DNA of 62,504 nt, taken from contig MNUG01000013.1 of assembly GCA_001871905.1 (NCBI GenBank), positions 1 through 62,504 of the forward strand, written 5' to 3'. The notes beneath the pieces were generated by a model. The model was given only the letters and a program-made list of their open reading frames with translations. It was not told where the DNA came from and made no database searches. The translations under genes and the position numbers were made by a program. The DNA comes from Alphaproteobacteria bacterium CG1_02_46_17 (GTDB lineage Bacteria; Pseudomonadota; Alphaproteobacteria; Micavibrionales; Micavibrionaceae). Below are positions 17,055 through 25,534 of this stretch, one piece after another (the first letter of the stretch is position 1; every line of letters begins with the position of its first letter).

Positions 17055-18104
17055 TCAGGCAATCGTATCCACCCGATCGGGAAAGAATTTTTTCTCCAGC
17101 TCACTGTCTGAAAAGACCAGCGGGCTGATGCGGGTGAGTTCACAATCTTCCAGAATTTGCCGCAAGTAGGCTTCATTGACACCATCGGGAATCTCACGAA
17201 ATTCTGCAGCATACATAATAGTGCGTGCAACAGGTGCCAAATACGATCCGTCAGACGGCAAGGTCGAGAGGGTCATCAACTCTACCGTGCTGATTTGTTC
17301 TGGCCCGCACACTTCACGCACATTTCGTTGCAGACGCAAATCCATGGCGTCCAGTGTCTGGCTATCCGTTGCATTAACCAAGGATGCATCGCGCAGCCAT
17401 TCCAGAACCAAATGCGAAAACCCGTATAGTGGAAGGTTCTTCTCACTATGTTCGTTTTGATCTTCCATTTCCCACAGCTCGCCAGCCATAACCGCAAGGT
17501 CCCCAAGATGGGAGGCAATAATTTGACGCCACAGACCACCCATGCCTTGTTCACGCAAATCCCAGGCCATTCTCACCGCGCATAAATCATGATCGGCGGC
17601 ACGCAGTCTTTCCCACAAAATCTGGTCATCTGCTGTTAAATCTGCATCATCCCGTACGCCGGTCATATCGTGCCAGATACCACGCAGGCCACGAGCCAAT
17701 TCCATCAGGAATGATGCGCGGTCATTTTGTGAGCGCGCCAGAGTAGCAGGAGACGCGGAAAAACGAGGCAAAATCAAAATGCGCAGTTGCGGATCAATGA
17801 TATGGGATGCCTGCTCAATATCATCAACCTCAATCGACCAATCTTCAAACCGCGCATCATAGGCCAGATCGCGACCCAATTTCGTTTCGCACAAAACAGA
17901 TAGTCCCCAGACCAGTGCGTCTTCATCTGTTGCGAAATGGGCCGGACGTAAATCCGGTTTGGAATATTCGACAGATTCCTGAACCAGATGCAAAAGATCT
18001 TCAAGTGCAACGGCTTCCCCTTCCTCATACAGATCGGTCGAGAAATCATCTTCTCTCTCAATCAGGAAATCATCAGGGTACATGTCATCAAGAATGCGCA
18101 TCAT
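17055..18104 (-). CDS. Unknown 349-residue acidic protein
   Basis: A soluble, acidic 349-residue protein without signal peptide or membrane helices. It opens with a run of Asp/Glu (MYPDDFLIEREDDFSTDLYEEGE), and the middle contains RASFLMELARGLRGIWHD and LRAADHDLCAVRMAWDLREQG. I cannot assign it with confidence. The R/H/D-rich helical centre could belong to one of the putative metallopeptidase-like DUF families seen in alphaproteobacteria. It sits alone between the histidine kinase and the convergent 102-aa gene, sharing an end-to-end stop boundary with the latter. Confidence 0.7.
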   Translation of the reverse strand: MMRILDDMYPDDFLIEREDDFSTDLYEEGEAVALEDLLHLVQESVEYSKPDLRPAHFATDEDALVWGLSVLCETKLGRDLAYDARFEDWSIEVDDIEQASHIIDPQLRILILPRFSASPATLARSQNDRASFLMELARGLRGIWHDMTGVRDDADLTADDQILWERLRAADHDLCAVRMAWDLREQGMGGLWRQIIASHLGDLAVMAGELWEMEDQNEHSEKNLPLYGFSHLVLEWLRDASLVNATDSQTLDAMDLRLQRNVREVCGPEQISTVELMTLSTLPSDGSYLAPVARTIMYAAEFREIPDGVNEAYLRQILEDCELTRISPLVFSDSELEKKFFPDRVDTIA

Positions 18105-18291
18105 TAAGGTCTATCACGGAAAAAATTTGAATGGTCGTAGTGGAGCGAGACGGGAGTTGTCGTCCAGACCTTTATGCCTGAAAATAGTTAATGCACCCTT
18201 ACCAATATTTAGGTACTTAAAAAAATATTAGGTTAAACTTTGGAAATTAATTACTTTTCGCTCCGTATCGAAATTTTTGACGATAAATTCG

Positions 18292-20376
18292 TTACTCGGC
18301 AGCGTTGGAAGAAACTGTTTCTACATGTTGAGGTAAAGTGATTCGAACCATCGTGCCAACCCCTACTTTTGATTTAATCACCAAAATCCCGCCATGCAGT
18401 TCGGCAAGCTCTTTGGTAATGGCCAGTCCCAGACCTGACCCTTCGTGGTTACGGGTGAATTGGTTAGCGGCTTGTTCAAAAGGTTTGGTCACATAACGGA
18501 GTTTACTGGCTGGAATCCCGATCCCTGTATCCTCAACCGTCATCGTGATGCTACCATCTTCAACCGCGCAGCCAATCCTGACTTCTCCACCGGCATCGGT
18601 AAACTTGACGGCGTTCGAGAGAATATTCAAAACCATCTGCATGATGGCGCGACGATCCCCAGACATATACAAATCCTGATTTTCAGGGATAGCAGAGATA
18701 ACCCGCACCTGACCATCCAATGCACGGCCTTCGATCATATGCACGGCCAGACGCATCACTTTATAGAGATTAAATTCTTCAATATCGAGCGTATATTTTC
18801 CGGCCTCAATTTTCGACATATCGAGAATATCACTAATCAAGTCGAGCAAATGCTCTCCGCTTTCCCTGATCCCACCGATATAATCGAGATATTTTTCGGT
18901 TCCGATCGGCCCCAACATCTGGCGTTCGATCATTTCCGAGAACCCGATAATAGCGTTGAGTGGTGTACGGAGTTCATGACTCATATTTGCCAAGAACTGA
19001 GATTTGGCGGAATAGGCGCGCTCTGCCGCTTCTTTGGCTTCTTGCAATTCGCGCTCATGCAGTGTGCGTTCAGTAATATCCTGCATCACCCCGAAAAGAG
19101 AAACAACATCTTCTTCTTCATCCTGTTCGCAGCGACCCTGTAGTAAAATAAACCGAACCTCACCGCTTGGACGAATGATACGGAATTCCATTTCATAGTT
19201 GCGCTGTTCGATCATGGCGCGTTGGAAAGCCTGTGCCATGCGCCCGCGATCCCGCCGATGCAAAAGGTCATTAACACTATCGATTGTGGGAACAAAAAGT
19301 TCCGGATCCTGATCGAAAATGCGGAAAATTTCAGGTGAAAATTCCAGCCGATCATCCCCGATTCGCCAAGTCCAATGTCCCATACGACCAATCGATTGAG
19401 CTTCGCAAAGTTGTTGTTCGCGACGAATCAGTTCGATTTCATGCGCTTTTTCTTCTGTCAGATCGCGCGCCACCATAAAGAGGTGGCCACCTTCAACTTT
19501 CAAACGACAATCAAGCCAGCGCACCGAATGGTCAGCAGCCACAATGCGGCATTCGCAGGCAATCAAGGGGGATGATCCATCTTCATTATTACTGGAAATC
19601 ATTGTTTTGAAAATCGGTTGAACGTAGGGACGATCATCCGGATAGACCAGATCAAGAAAGGCCTTGCCATTGATTTCGGATTGGTCAAAACCCAGAGCCA
19701 ACCGGAACACATCGTTACTTTCAATCACTTTGCCTCGGGTTGACATCAGAATTAGAAAATCATGCCCCATAGACTGGAAAACATGTAAATTCCTTTGCCA
19801 GACCGTTTGGTCATCGACTTTTGCTTTTTTTGATATCTGAGTTCTCTTTTTGGGCACAGCTTCTATAGAAGCAAGGAGTTCCCCGTAATCTGCATCCGGA
19901 TTTTCTTCATCGGAAATTACCAGATAGGATTTTTTGCCCGGAAGGTCTATTCGGTCGAATCTTAAATTGGTTGCAAAGGATTTCCCCTGATATCCCAATT
20001 TGACCGGATATTCGCCAGGAACAATCGAGGCAGTCCAAGCATCAGCGTCATCATCATCACGCGCGGAAAACATTCCGATACAGGGACGATCATGCAACGC
20101 ATCTTCGGGGCTATCAAAATCGAGTAAATCGCGAAGCTTGACCGCTCCCAAGGACTGATCGTTTAAGCCAGCCTTTTTGAGCATAGATGGTGTAGCAAAA
20201 ATAATATAGCCATCCTGCCCAACAACCAGCCGCAAGGACGTATCCTTCTTTTTAGAAGGTTTACTTGTCTCTTTCTTACGAGTCAGTGTCGATTTGCGTG
20301 TCCCGACAGCCGTTTTTTTACGGGATGGGGAGGACGCAGTCTTGGCAGTTTTTTTCAAAGGTGTTTTGGCGGGCAT
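18292..20376 (-). CDS. Soluble PAS-domain hybrid-less sensor histidine kinase
   Basis: A 694-residue histidine kinase without membrane helices. The first 45 residues are Lys/Thr/Ser/Pro-rich and histone-tail-like (KKTAKTASSPSRKK). PAS-like modules follow at roughly 47-150, 195-325 and 330-450, then the HisKA domain with FLANMSHELRTPLNA (phospho-His) and the HATPase with N-box LNILSNAVKFTD, G1 VEDTGIGIP and G2 GSGLGLAI. It should autophosphorylate and pass phosphate to a separate regulator. No receiver domain is fused and no response regulator gene is adjacent, so it is an orphan kinase. The PAS sensors suggest an internal redox, light or ligand signal. Confidence 0.9.
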   Translation of the reverse strand: MPAKTPLKKTAKTASSPSRKKTAVGTRKSTLTRKKETSKPSKKKDTSLRLVVGQDGYIIFATPSMLKKAGLNDQSLGAVKLRDLLDFDSPEDALHDRPCIGMFSARDDDDADAWTASIVPGEYPVKLGYQGKSFATNLRFDRIDLPGKKSYLVISDEENPDADYGELLASIEAVPKKRTQISKKAKVDDQTVWQRNLHVFQSMGHDFLILMSTRGKVIESNDVFRLALGFDQSEINGKAFLDLVYPDDRPYVQPIFKTMISSNNEDGSSPLIACECRIVAADHSVRWLDCRLKVEGGHLFMVARDLTEEKAHEIELIRREQQLCEAQSIGRMGHWTWRIGDDRLEFSPEIFRIFDQDPELFVPTIDSVNDLLHRRDRGRMAQAFQRAMIEQRNYEMEFRIIRPSGEVRFILLQGRCEQDEEEDVVSLFGVMQDITERTLHERELQEAKEAAERAYSAKSQFLANMSHELRTPLNAIIGFSEMIERQMLGPIGTEKYLDYIGGIRESGEHLLDLISDILDMSKIEAGKYTLDIEEFNLYKVMRLAVHMIEGRALDGQVRVISAIPENQDLYMSGDRRAIMQMVLNILSNAVKFTDAGGEVRIGCAVEDGSITMTVEDTGIGIPASKLRYVTKPFEQAANQFTRNHEGSGLGLAITKELAELHGGILVIKSKVGVGTMVRITLPQHVETVSSNAAE

Positions 20377-20472
20377 GTCTGAAATATCCGATGCTCAACG
20401 AATCAAGATTTCCCAAGTATGGCATAGATCACGCGATCTTGTAGAGTTTTTTATTAAAAATAGCCGATAAAA

Positions 20473-20514
20473 AAGTTCGCCCCGACTCCATCTCTGGAAA
20501 ATCGAGGCGAACTT
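20473..20514 (-). terminator. Terminator of the redoxin/ScsB operon
   Basis: AAGTTCGCC (20473-20481) pairs with GGCGAACTT (20506-20514). On the minus strand the stem is followed by a T run (A tract near 20468-20474). It lies about 20 bases after the redoxin stop. Confidence 0.75.
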
Positions 20515-20533
20515 GTTTGAAAATTTCATAAAT

Positions 20534-21154
20534 CTAGTATTTTACGCCGCAGCCATAAGGTTGGGTCGAGGACATCTCGACCGGCTTCCCTGCTTTCAAG
20601 GATGCCAGAGCTTCACGAACGTAATTCTTCGCTCCTTCAATCGTCTCTGGTTTGAAGCTGTTATTGTCATCAATTGCTCCTGAATAAACCAGAATGCCAT
20701 CCTTATCGATTACAAACATATTCGGTGTTGTTTTTGCCCCGAATAAATGACCGATTGTCCCATCTACATCCAAAATTTTATGAGTGGGAAGAGCGGCTTG
20801 TTGTTCCATGATTGTTTTGGCTTCTTCAGGGGAGGTGTAGCCTTCCTTGTCCTTCGCTGAAGAAACAATGGAAATCCAGACCACTCCATCATCAGCGGCT
20901 TCTTTCTGGAGCTTTTGCATGTTGCCACTGCCGTAATGTTTCTGGACATATGGGCATTCGTGGTTGGTCCACTCCAGAACAACTGTTTGCCCTTTCAACG
21001 CCGATAACATGACGTGATCACCATTGAGATCGTTGGCCATAAATTCTGGCGCAGGCTTTCCAACCTCCGCGACAGCATCCATTTTCATCTCTTCAGCATG
21101 AGCTCCACCACTTAGCGATAGGGCTGCCAAAGCTGCCAATATAAAATTCTTCAT
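20534..21154 (-). CDS. Periplasmic redoxin/AhpC-TSA family protein
   Basis: A 206-residue exported thioredoxin-fold protein. The signal peptide (FILAALAALSLSGGAHA) precedes a redoxin domain with VVLEWTNHECPYVQKHYGSG, where a single N-terminal Cys replaces the CxxC pair, and TTPNMFVID as the cis-Pro region. A second Cys is near the C-terminus (PYGCGVKY). This layout occurs in redoxins paired with ScsB/DsbD-like reductases and may act on peroxides or protein sulfenates. It lies 33 bases downstream of the ScsB-like gene, ending the operon. Confidence 0.82.
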   Translation of the reverse strand: MKNFILAALAALSLSGGAHAEEMKMDAVAEVGKPAPEFMANDLNGDHVMLSALKGQTVVLEWTNHECPYVQKHYGSGNMQKLQKEAADDGVVWISIVSSAKDKEGYTSPEEAKTIMEQQAALPTHKILDVDGTIGHLFGAKTTPNMFVIDKDGILVYSGAIDDNNSFKPETIEGAKNYVREALASLKAGKPVEMSSTQPYGCGVKY

Positions 21155-21187
21155 AACAATTCCTTTCCTCGTTTAATTATAGAAGTT

Positions 21188-23380
21188 TTAGTTTTCTCTT
21201 TTTCCCGACACATAATCTGCCACCAATCCGGGGGTTAGAATCTGTGGCAAAATTTTCTGTTGGGGGCGCGTTCCCGTTGCAGGGTCGCGCGCACCAATGA
21301 AGACATAGAGCGGAACGCCGCTTCGTCCATGCTCGGTTAGAAATTCTGTAATTTCGGCATTCTGATTGGTCCAATCTCCATTAAAGACCGTAACCTGATG
21401 ATCCTTGAATAGTTGCAGTGTTTCATCAGTTGCCAGAGCCACGCGTTCATTCCATTTGCAGGTAATACACCAAGCCGCCGTCATATTGACAAAGACAGGT
21501 TGATCCCCTGCCAGAGCGTCTTGGTATGCCTTCGTCGTATATGGTATAAAGTTGGATGGCATTTCAGATCCTGCCGTATCACCCATTAAAATGGGAGGCT
21601 TCATCGCGCTGAGCGCCACGATCAATAGTGCCACCGCCAAGGACGAATAGGAAAAAGCATGAATGGCTGACTTCATTGGTTGATGAGAGGGTGTATGACG
21701 CGAAACCCAAACCGAAAAGGCAATCATGATTAGTCCGAACAAGGCAAGCATCACCCCGTAACTGCCGCTGACTTGTTGGCCATAAACCCACACCAGCCAC
21801 GCCACAGAAGCATAAAGCGGGAATGCCATAAATTGGCGAAAGGATTCCATCCATGCGCCGGGCTTAGGCAATGATTTTCGTAGTGGCGGAATAAAGCACA
21901 ATGCCAGATAGGGAAGAGCCAGTCCCATTCCCAAAGCCAAAAAGACTGTCATTGCGACAGCAGCAGGCTGAGTCAGGGCAAACCCCATGGCAGCCCCCAT
22001 AAACGGTGCCGTACACGGTGTTGCCACAATAGTTGCCAGCATTCCAGTAAAGAACGTCCCTGCATAGCCGTGTTTTGCAGCCAGTTTATGCCCGATATTA
22101 CTAAACAGATGTCCTTTGAGTTCAAAGAATCCTGAAAGGTTCAAGGCCATCACAAACAGCAAATAGGCCAGCAGCAGAACCACAACAGGATTTTGCAGCT
22201 GGAACCCCCAGCCGATTTCTTCACCAGCAGATTTGAGGGCAATCAATATTGCTGCAATTCCACCAAAGCAGACCAGGATTCCCGCCGTGTAAAACAAGCC
22301 ATGAGCCGCAGCATATTTTTGCTCCTTATCCGACATTTTGACCAATGACAGAGCCTTTACCGACAAAACCGGAAAAACACAGGGCATTAAATTGAGAATG
22401 ATCCCGCCCAGAATCGCCAGAAAAATTGCCTGTGCCACTGATATATTTTCAGCAGATATATCTGAACTTGACGGGTCATCGCCTACGGATATCACTCCAC
22501 CCGAGGACTGTGAATGGGCTACTATCGCAACATCCAGAGCAAGCGCCTTATCTGTCCCGCTGGCGTCCTTGTAGGTCAATACAGCTTTAAGATTTTTAAT
22601 GTCCGACAGAGGGCGTGTATCCCGCTGTACCAATATCTCAAGATGATCGCCTTTGACCGCAATTTCCTGCGGCGCGGGATTTTGCAATATCCCCCATTCC
22701 TCAGGGAAGAAGAAAAAATCCTTTGCCGATTGCAGTTCGGGTAGAAACTCCAGTTCAGGTGTGAAGGAGATCTTCAATGCCTGATCCTGTTCTTCAAGCA
22801 TCCCTTGCCAGATTTTTTGTTGGGGCAAGGCTGCTCGCGCTGCCGCAAACAAATCTGGGGCGGTCTTGGCACCCGGATTTTCCTGTGTCGCAACTGGAAG
22901 AACCAAAGTTGCCTTGGTGAATTCAGGAATACAGATATCCTTGCACACCAGCCACGAAATATCTGCCGAGAATGTCAGATCGCCTTCCGGTAATTTTTCA
23001 GGGGCAGTGATTGACGTTAAAAGTACAATTTCTCCCGAAAATCCATAATTCATCAAGGGGCCATAAGCTATGCGGTGCGGTGCTGGAAACTCGATGCTAC
23101 CCGCCTTGAACCCCGCAGGCAAAGTCCAGTCCACATTAGTAGTTTCCCCAGAATCTCCCGGGTTTTTCCAGTAGGTATGCCATTCGGGGTGGTGAATCTG
23201 TTCGATGGCTATAGCCAGAGTTTCTCCCGGGGCAATAGCGTCTTTTTCAGGGATTACATTGACCGTGACATAGCGCGGTACACCATCTTTTTCAGTGGAG
23301 GCTAGAGCTTGTCCGCTATATGAAAAAAGAAAGGCCGCAAAAGTGACCAAGACTGCAAGAAGTACCGAAAATCTGGACAT
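21188..23380 (-). CDS. ScsB/DsbD-like transmembrane thiol reductase
   Basis: A three-part protein of 730 residues: signal peptide, an N-terminal DsbD-like periplasmic domain (about 30-290) with WLVCKDICIPEF, a central CcdA/DsbD membrane domain with eight or so helices (MPCVFPVLSVKALS and ATPCTAPFMGAA supply the redox Cys pair), and a C-terminal thioredoxin domain with NMTAAWCITCKWNE. Electrons pass from cytoplasmic thioredoxin through the membrane to periplasmic partners. The large N-terminal domain with KDICIPEF is of the ScsB type rather than classic DsbD. I chose the ATG at 23380, which has AGGAACC upstream; the ATG at 23413 lacks a ribosome site. The partner redoxin gene follows immediately. 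Confidence 0.9.
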   Translation of the reverse strand: MSRFSVLLAVLVTFAAFLFSYSGQALASTEKDGVPRYVTVNVIPEKDAIAPGETLAIAIEQIHHPEWHTYWKNPGDSGETTNVDWTLPAGFKAGSIEFPAPHRIAYGPLMNYGFSGEIVLLTSITAPEKLPEGDLTFSADISWLVCKDICIPEFTKATLVLPVATQENPGAKTAPDLFAAARAALPQQKIWQGMLEEQDQALKISFTPELEFLPELQSAKDFFFFPEEWGILQNPAPQEIAVKGDHLEILVQRDTRPLSDIKNLKAVLTYKDASGTDKALALDVAIVAHSQSSGGVISVGDDPSSSDISAENISVAQAIFLAILGGIILNLMPCVFPVLSVKALSLVKMSDKEQKYAAAHGLFYTAGILVCFGGIAAILIALKSAGEEIGWGFQLQNPVVVLLLAYLLFVMALNLSGFFELKGHLFSNIGHKLAAKHGYAGTFFTGMLATIVATPCTAPFMGAAMGFALTQPAAVAMTVFLALGMGLALPYLALCFIPPLRKSLPKPGAWMESFRQFMAFPLYASVAWLVWVYGQQVSGSYGVMLALFGLIMIAFSVWVSRHTPSHQPMKSAIHAFSYSSLAVALLIVALSAMKPPILMGDTAGSEMPSNFIPYTTKAYQDALAGDQPVFVNMTAAWCITCKWNERVALATDETLQLFKDHQVTVFNGDWTNQNAEITEFLTEHGRSGVPLYVFIGARDPATGTRPQQKILPQILTPGLVADYVSGKREN

Positions 23381-23543
23381 ATTGGTTAAGGTTCCTGAAT
23401 TAAAAATCTTCATAAAGTTTTTGTTATTTTATATTGTCTTATACAACATACGCCATCGGAATGCTTTGTCCAATCTTGCATCTTGGCCACTTTCTTCCTA
23501 GAGTGTTTCGGTTCAACTGACCAAAAAGTTACAAGGTATTTTT

Positions 23544-25523
23544 ATGAGCAATACTTTTTCTGCCCAAGCCGCTGCGCCAACATCCCCTCTCTGGGTTGCC
23601 TCTGAGTCTTTGAAAGCCAATTCCCACATTATTGCATTTGCCAAAAAAAACGGGTTTGCCGATGATGTCAGCTATCAGGCTCTGCACGACTGGTCTTTGG
23701 ATGATGTGGGGCGTTTCTGGTCGGCTTTTTGGGATTATGCCGATGTGATTGGGGACAAAGGGCGGGTTGCCCTGATTGATGGAAACATCATGGAAAAGGC
23801 TCATTTCTTTCCCCATGCCTCGATCAACTGGGCCGAAAATTTGCTGCGCCGTCGCGATGCCGCCCCCGCCATTATATTCCGTGACGAACAGGCCCGTGAA
23901 ACGACACTGACTTTTGCGGCGCTGGCCGATGCGGTTTCGAGATTGCAGCAAGCTTTGAAGAGTGCAGGTATTCAACAAGGCGACCGTGTTGCGGGATATA
24001 CGCCAAATTTGCCCCAGACTTTGATTGCAGCTCTTGCCACTGCTTCAATCGGGGCGATCTGGTCATCTGCCTCTCCGGATTTCGGTGTGCAAGGTGTTGT
24101 TGATCGGTTCGGCCAAATTGAACCAAAAATTATGATCTCGGTCGATGGATATTTCTACAACGGAAAAACTGTTGATGTGCTGGGCAAAATCAAAGAAGCG
24201 CTGCCACGTCTTCCAAGTATTGAAAAACTGGTCATTGTTCCGTTTGCATCAGAAACTCCTGATATATCTGGTTTGCCGCAAGCTGTCCTGATGTCTGATT
24301 TTGTTGCAGATTCAGTGGAAAAGAATCCGGAGTTTGTGCGACTGCCGTTCAACCACCCTCTTTTCATCATGTTTTCAAGCGGAACAACCGGTATTCCGAA
24401 ATGTATCGTTCATGGGCATGGCGGCACGTTGTTGCAGCATATGAAAGAACATCTTTTGCAATGTGACATCAAACAGGATGACCGCGTATTTTATTTCACC
24501 ACCTGCGGGTGGATGATGTGGAACTGGCAAATTTCTGCGCTGGCCTCCGGTGCTTGCCTGATGCTCTATGACGGATCTCCGTTTTACCCAAGCCCCTATG
24601 CACTGTGGGATTATACCACCAAGCACGAATGCACTCTGTTCGGGACAGGCGCAAAATATATTGATGCACTCAAAGCCGAAGGCTGCGTGGTCAAAGATAA
24701 ATATGATCTGTCCACCCTTCGTACCATTACCTCGACCGGATCACCTTTGGTGCATGAAAGTTTTGATTACGTTTATGAAACAATCAAACAGGATGTTCAT
24801 CTGGCCTCGATTTCAGGTGGAACCGATATTGTTTCCTGTTTTGTGATCGGCAATGTCTTGTCCCCCGTTTGGCGCGGTGAAATACAAGGGGCCGGTCTTG
24901 GCTATGCGATCGATGTTTTTGATGGGGATGGCAACCCCCTCCCCGCAGGGGCAGGATCAGGCGAGCTGGTTTGTACCAAACCTTTCCCATCCATGCCGGT
25001 TTATTTCTGGAATGATGAAGATCGTGCGCGATATCACAGTGCCTATTTCGATCGCTTTGAGAATGTCTGGTGTCACGGGGACTGGATCGAACGCACACCC
25101 CATGATGGATTTATTATTCTGGGACGATCAGACGCAACGCTCAACCCCGGTGGGGTACGAATAGGAACTGCCGAGATTTATCGTCAGGTCGAACAAATTC
25201 CGGAAGTGATTGAGAGTATTGCCGTCGGTCAATTATGGGATAATGACGAACGGGTTATTTTATTCGTACGGTTGAAAGACGGTGTCGTGTTGGATGATGA
25301 TCTGCGGACGCGCATCAAAACCCGTATTCGTTCCGGTGCATCACCCCGCCATGTTCCGGCCAAAATTCTTCAGGTCACCGATATTCCACGAACCAAGAGT
25401 AACAAGATTGTCGAGCTTGCGGTCAAGGAAGTGATTCATGGACGTCCTGTTAGAAACGTCGAGGCTCTTGCGAACCCCGACGCTCTGGAACTTTATAAAG
25501 ATCTGGAAGAACTCAAAAACTAG
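23544..25523 (+). CDS. Acetoacetyl-CoA synthetase
   Basis: A 659-residue member of the ANL adenylating family, of the acetoacetate-CoA ligase type: it activates acetoacetate with ATP and CoA, feeding ketone bodies or PHB breakdown products into acetyl-CoA. Motifs: IGAIWSSASPDFG, the P-loop-like MFSSGTTGIPKCIVHGHGG, TTCGWMMWNWQ, the GDWIER/LGRSDATLNPGGVRIG hinge, and the C-terminal catalytic Lys region RTKSNKIVELAVK. FSSGTTGIPKCIVHG and the length favour acetoacetyl- over acetyl-CoA synthetase. It stands alone; its stop is 11 bases from the convergent 572-aa gene. Confidence 0.92.
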   Translation: MSNTFSAQAAAPTSPLWVASESLKANSHIIAFAKKNGFADDVSYQALHDWSLDDVGRFWSAFWDYADVIGDKGRVALIDGNIMEKAHFFPHASINWAENLLRRRDAAPAIIFRDEQARETTLTFAALADAVSRLQQALKSAGIQQGDRVAGYTPNLPQTLIAALATASIGAIWSSASPDFGVQGVVDRFGQIEPKIMISVDGYFYNGKTVDVLGKIKEALPRLPSIEKLVIVPFASETPDISGLPQAVLMSDFVADSVEKNPEFVRLPFNHPLFIMFSSGTTGIPKCIVHGHGGTLLQHMKEHLLQCDIKQDDRVFYFTTCGWMMWNWQISALASGACLMLYDGSPFYPSPYALWDYTTKHECTLFGTGAKYIDALKAEGCVVKDKYDLSTLRTITSTGSPLVHESFDYVYETIKQDVHLASISGGTDIVSCFVIGNVLSPVWRGEIQGAGLGYAIDVFDGDGNPLPAGAGSGELVCTKPFPSMPVYFWNDEDRARYHSAYFDRFENVWCHGDWIERTPHDGFIILGRSDATLNPGGVRIGTAEIYRQVEQIPEVIESIAVGQLWDNDERVILFVRLKDGVVLDDDLRTRIKTRIRSGASPRHVPAKILQVTDIPRTKSNKIVELAVKEVIHGRPVRNVEALANPDALELYKDLEELKN

Positions 25524-25534
25524 ATCAGGTAGGT

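Noticed and set aside
18445-19143. 232-codon plus-strand frame
   Set aside because: Antisense of the histidine kinase HATPase domain, which is clearly the coding strand.
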